In this document: one piece after another, positions 6,800-8,844 of the stretch | How the letters are laid out: the number at the start of each line of letters is the position of its first letter | Position numbering within the stretch: the first letter of the stretch is position 1 | NCBI GenBank assembly: GCA_002454845.1 | Contig: DKJQ01000098.1 | Coordinates: 1 to 8,844, forward strand | DNA: 8,844 bases | From: Ignavibacteria bacterium UBA6688 | GTDB lineage: Bacteria; Bacteroidota; Ignavibacteria; UBA10030 | Direction of reading: 5' to 3' | Position numbers and translations under genes: made by a program | Notes under the pieces: generated by a model | Databases searched by the model: none | Told to the model about the DNA's origin: nothing | Seen by the model: the letters and a program-made list of their open reading frames with translations, nothing else

Positions 6800-8844
6800 A
6801 TGAGTACACGCACTGGTTTGTTCCCCCTGGTCCTGCTCCTAGTTGCCGGTGTCTGCGCCGCCCAAACACCGGGCACGTCCTGGGAGGAGAAGTTCCGTGT
6901 CATCCCGAGCGTCGAAAAGCAACGGGAATACATGAAACGCCTCACCGCCCGTCCTCATCATCTCGGTTCTCCCTATAACAAAGAGAATGCCGAGTGGATG
7001 CTCTCCATGTTTCAATCATGGGGACTCGATGCACGGTTGGAATCGTTCGATGTTCTGTTCCCTTCCCCGAAAGAACGGCTTGTTGAGTTGGTCGGACCCA
7101 AACGCTTCACCGCAAAACTTCAGGAGCCCCCTGTTGCTAGGGACCCGACCTCGAATCAACAACGCGAGCAACTCCCCACCTACAATGCCTACTCGGCAGA
7201 TGGCGACGTCACGGCGACCCTTGTGTATGTGAATTATGGGATCCCCGCGGACTATGAACAGCTCGAGAGGATGGGGATCTCAGTAAAGGGTTGCATCGTC
7301 ATTGCCCGTTATGGGGCTTCGTGGCGCGGTATCAAACCCAAGCTTGCCGCGGAGAAGGGAGCGATCGGATGTATTATCTATTCCGATCCGCGTGAGGACG
7401 GCTATTTTCAGGGAGAGGTATTTCCGGATGGCGCCTACCGGAATCGGGATGGTGTGCAGCGGGGGAGTGTGATGGATATGCCGCTCTACCCCGGCGACCC
7501 GCTTACTCCGGGCATCGGCGCGACGAAGGGGGCTCAGCGCCTCCCGTTGGACCAGGTTCAGACCTTCACAAAAATTCCCGTTCTCCCCATTTCGTACGGC
7601 GATGCCCAGCCGCTCCTCGAAGCGTTGACCGGTCCGGTCGCCCCCGAGTCGTGGCGGGGAGCCCTGCCGCTGACCTATCGCATCGGACCCGGTCCGGCGA
7701 AGGTGCGCCTGAAAGTGAAATCGAATTGGGACATCAAAACGATCTACAATGTCATCGTCACCATCCGCGGTTCGGAGTTTCCCGACGAGTGGGTCATCCG
7801 GGGGAACCATCGGGACGCCTGGGTCAACGGTGCCCAGGATCCGATCTCGGGAATGGTGGCAGTGATGGAAGAATTACGCGCTCTTTCCGAGCTTCAGGAA
7901 CAAGGATGGAAACCCAAACGGACTATTCTCTATGCCGGGTGGGATGCAGAGGAACAGGGACTCCTCGGCTCCACCGAATGGGCGGAAGCCCATGCCGATG
8001 AGTTGAAGCAAAAGGCGGTCGTGTATATCAACAGTGACTCGAACAGCCGCGGCTACCTCGGGATGAGCGGTTCGCACTCGTTGGAGAAATTCATCAACGG
8101 CGTGGCAAAGGAGATTGTCGATCCGGTGAAGAACATCTCCGCATGGAAACGGGTGCAACTCCTGCGGATCGGTCGTGGGAGCGCCGAGGAACGGCAGGAG
8201 GCGCGCACCCGGAGTGATCTTCGCATCAGCGCACTCGGGTCCGGGAGCGATTACACGGTGTTCATTGATCACCTCGGGATCGCCTCACTCAACATCGGGT
8301 TCGGCGGTGAAACGGGGGGCGGGATCTATCATTCGATTTATGACGATTTCTATTGGGTCACCACCTTCGGCGACCATGATTTTGCGTACGGGAAGGCACT
8401 TGCGCAAACCGGCGGAACAGCCGCCCTGCGCATGGCGGACGCCGGACTTCTCCCGTTCGACTTTGTCAATCTTTCAGAAACGGTCCGGAAATATTCAGAG
8501 GAACTCAAGCGATTGTTGAAGACGACGCAGGATGAAATCAGGGAGCGGAACCGGCAAATTACCGAAGGGGTCTTCACTGCAACGGACGATCCGCGGAGAC
8601 CGATGGTTCCCCCCTCAGTGGAGGAGGTGCCGCCTCATCTGAATTTCGCCCCGCTGGACAATGCCATTGATATGCTCGCCCAAAGTGCCGACCGGTATGA
8701 TAAAGCAGTCAGGAACCTTAAGCAAGGTGAACTCTCCACATCAGATTTGAAAGCGGTGAACGCGAAGCTCATTCAAAGCGAGCGGAAACTGACACACCCG
8801 GAAGGTCTGCCCGGCCGTCCCTGGTTCAAGCATTTGATCTACGC
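6800..8844 (+). CDS. Exported M28B metallopeptidase, glutamate carboxypeptidase II-like (3'-partial)
   Basis: An open frame of 681 codons runs off the right edge. Residues 1-21 look like a Sec signal peptide (Arg4, hydrophobic LFPLVLLLVAGV, cleavage near CAA/Q), so the enzyme should be periplasmic or secreted. There is no proper lipobox, as Val precedes Cys19. Domain order follows human GCPII: an N-terminal peptidase segment, a PA domain inserted at about 120-255, the M28 catalytic core, and a TFR-like dimerisation domain from about 570. The two-zinc site is complete by alignment with GCPII: His337 (NHRDAW), bridging Asp347 (GAQDPISG), catalytic base Glu384 and ligand Glu385 (DAEEQGLLGS), Asp413 (NSDSN), and His511 (YHSIYD). 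The last residues, GLPGRPWFKHLIY, match the GLPxRPFYRHVIYAP region of GCPII, so roughly 60 residues are missing beyond the window. The arginines that bind an acidic P1 residue in GCPII are absent here (Asn498 and Gly500), so a strict NAALADase activity is unlikely. A broader aminopeptidase or carboxypeptidase role in protein scavenging is a guess. Confidence 0.92.
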   Translation, partial: MSTRTGLFPLVLLLVAGVCAAQTPGTSWEEKFRVIPSVEKQREYMKRLTARPHHLGSPYNKENAEWMLSMFQSWGLDARLESFDVLFPSPKERLVELVGPKRFTAKLQEPPVARDPTSNQQREQLPTYNAYSADGDVTATLVYVNYGIPADYEQLERMGISVKGCIVIARYGASWRGIKPKLAAEKGAIGCIIYSDPREDGYFQGEVFPDGAYRNRDGVQRGSVMDMPLYPGDPLTPGIGATKGAQRLPLDQVQTFTKIPVLPISYGDAQPLLEALTGPVAPESWRGALPLTYRIGPGPAKVRLKVKSNWDIKTIYNVIVTIRGSEFPDEWVIRGNHRDAWVNGAQDPISGMVAVMEELRALSELQEQGWKPKRTILYAGWDAEEQGLLGSTEWAEAHADELKQKAVVYINSDSNSRGYLGMSGSHSLEKFINGVAKEIVDPVKNISAWKRVQLLRIGRGSAEERQEARTRSDLRISALGSGSDYTVFIDHLGIASLNIGFGGETGGGIYHSIYDDFYWVTTFGDHDFAYGKALAQTGGTAALRMADAGLLPFDFVNLSETVRKYSEELKRLLKTTQDEIRERNRQITEGVFTATDDPRRPMVPPSVEEVPPHLNFAPLDNAIDMLAQSADRYDKAVRNLKQGELSTSDLKAVNAKLIQSERKLTHPEGLPGRPWFKHLIY

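Noticed and set aside
6854..6862. Lipoprotein signal at Cys19 of the peptidase
   Set aside because: The residues before the Cys are Ala-Gly-Val. A lipobox needs Gly, Ala or Ser directly before Cys, so signal peptidase I cleavage is more likely.
7280..8272. Minus-strand open frames of 132 and 176 codons
   Set aside because: They are opposite the M28 peptidase, whose full set of zinc ligands on the + strand establishes the true frame.

Overview
The window is chromosomal-type bacterial DNA, moderately GC-rich by eye, with every gene on the + strand. It holds the tail of a membrane protein, a giant signalling protein, a duplicated ABM-domain protein, a STAS protein and most of an exported metallopeptidase. 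I saw no rRNA, tRNA, CRISPR array, insertion sequence or phage gene. The combination of a kinase/ATPase/GAF/SpoIIE fusion with a secreted M28B (glutamate carboxypeptidase II-like) peptidase would suit an environmental Gram-negative bacterium, for example of the Ignavibacteria/Bacteroidota-related, Acidobacteria or similar lineages. This is a weak inference; nothing in the window fixes the taxon.

Layout. Positions 3-170 carry the last 55 residues of a membrane protein. After an 84-base gap, 255-5465 encodes a 1736-residue protein: Ser/Thr-kinase-like domain, AAA-type ATPase, long helical TPR-like region, GAF domain, and C-terminal SpoIIE/PP2C phosphatase. Its start has no Shine-Dalgarno sequence. 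Instead a -10-like hexamer ends five bases before the ATG, which suggests a leaderless mRNA. A 79-base gap (5466-5544) containing a short tandem repeat leads to a 250-residue protein made of two tandem ABM (antibiotic biosynthesis monooxygenase-like) ferredoxin-fold domains. Then comes a 117-residue STAS (anti-anti-sigma, SpoIIAA/RsbV-like) protein at 6342-6695. From 6800 to the right edge runs an exported M28B peptidase with a good ribosome binding site. It is cut off by the window about 60 residues before its expected end.

How the genes may work together. SpoIIE-type phosphatases typically dephosphorylate a conserved serine of a STAS protein, so the giant protein and the STAS protein look like the upstream half of a partner-switching circuit. 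The kinase/ATPase/TPR/GAF part would supply the sensing. The usual third member, an RsbW-like HATPase anti-sigma kinase, is not in the window, nor is a sigma factor. Either they lie elsewhere, or the kinase-like domain of the fusion counteracts its own phosphatase domain. The ABM protein sits between the two signalling genes and its role is unknown. The peptidase has its own ribosome binding site after a 104-base gap and is probably functionally separate.
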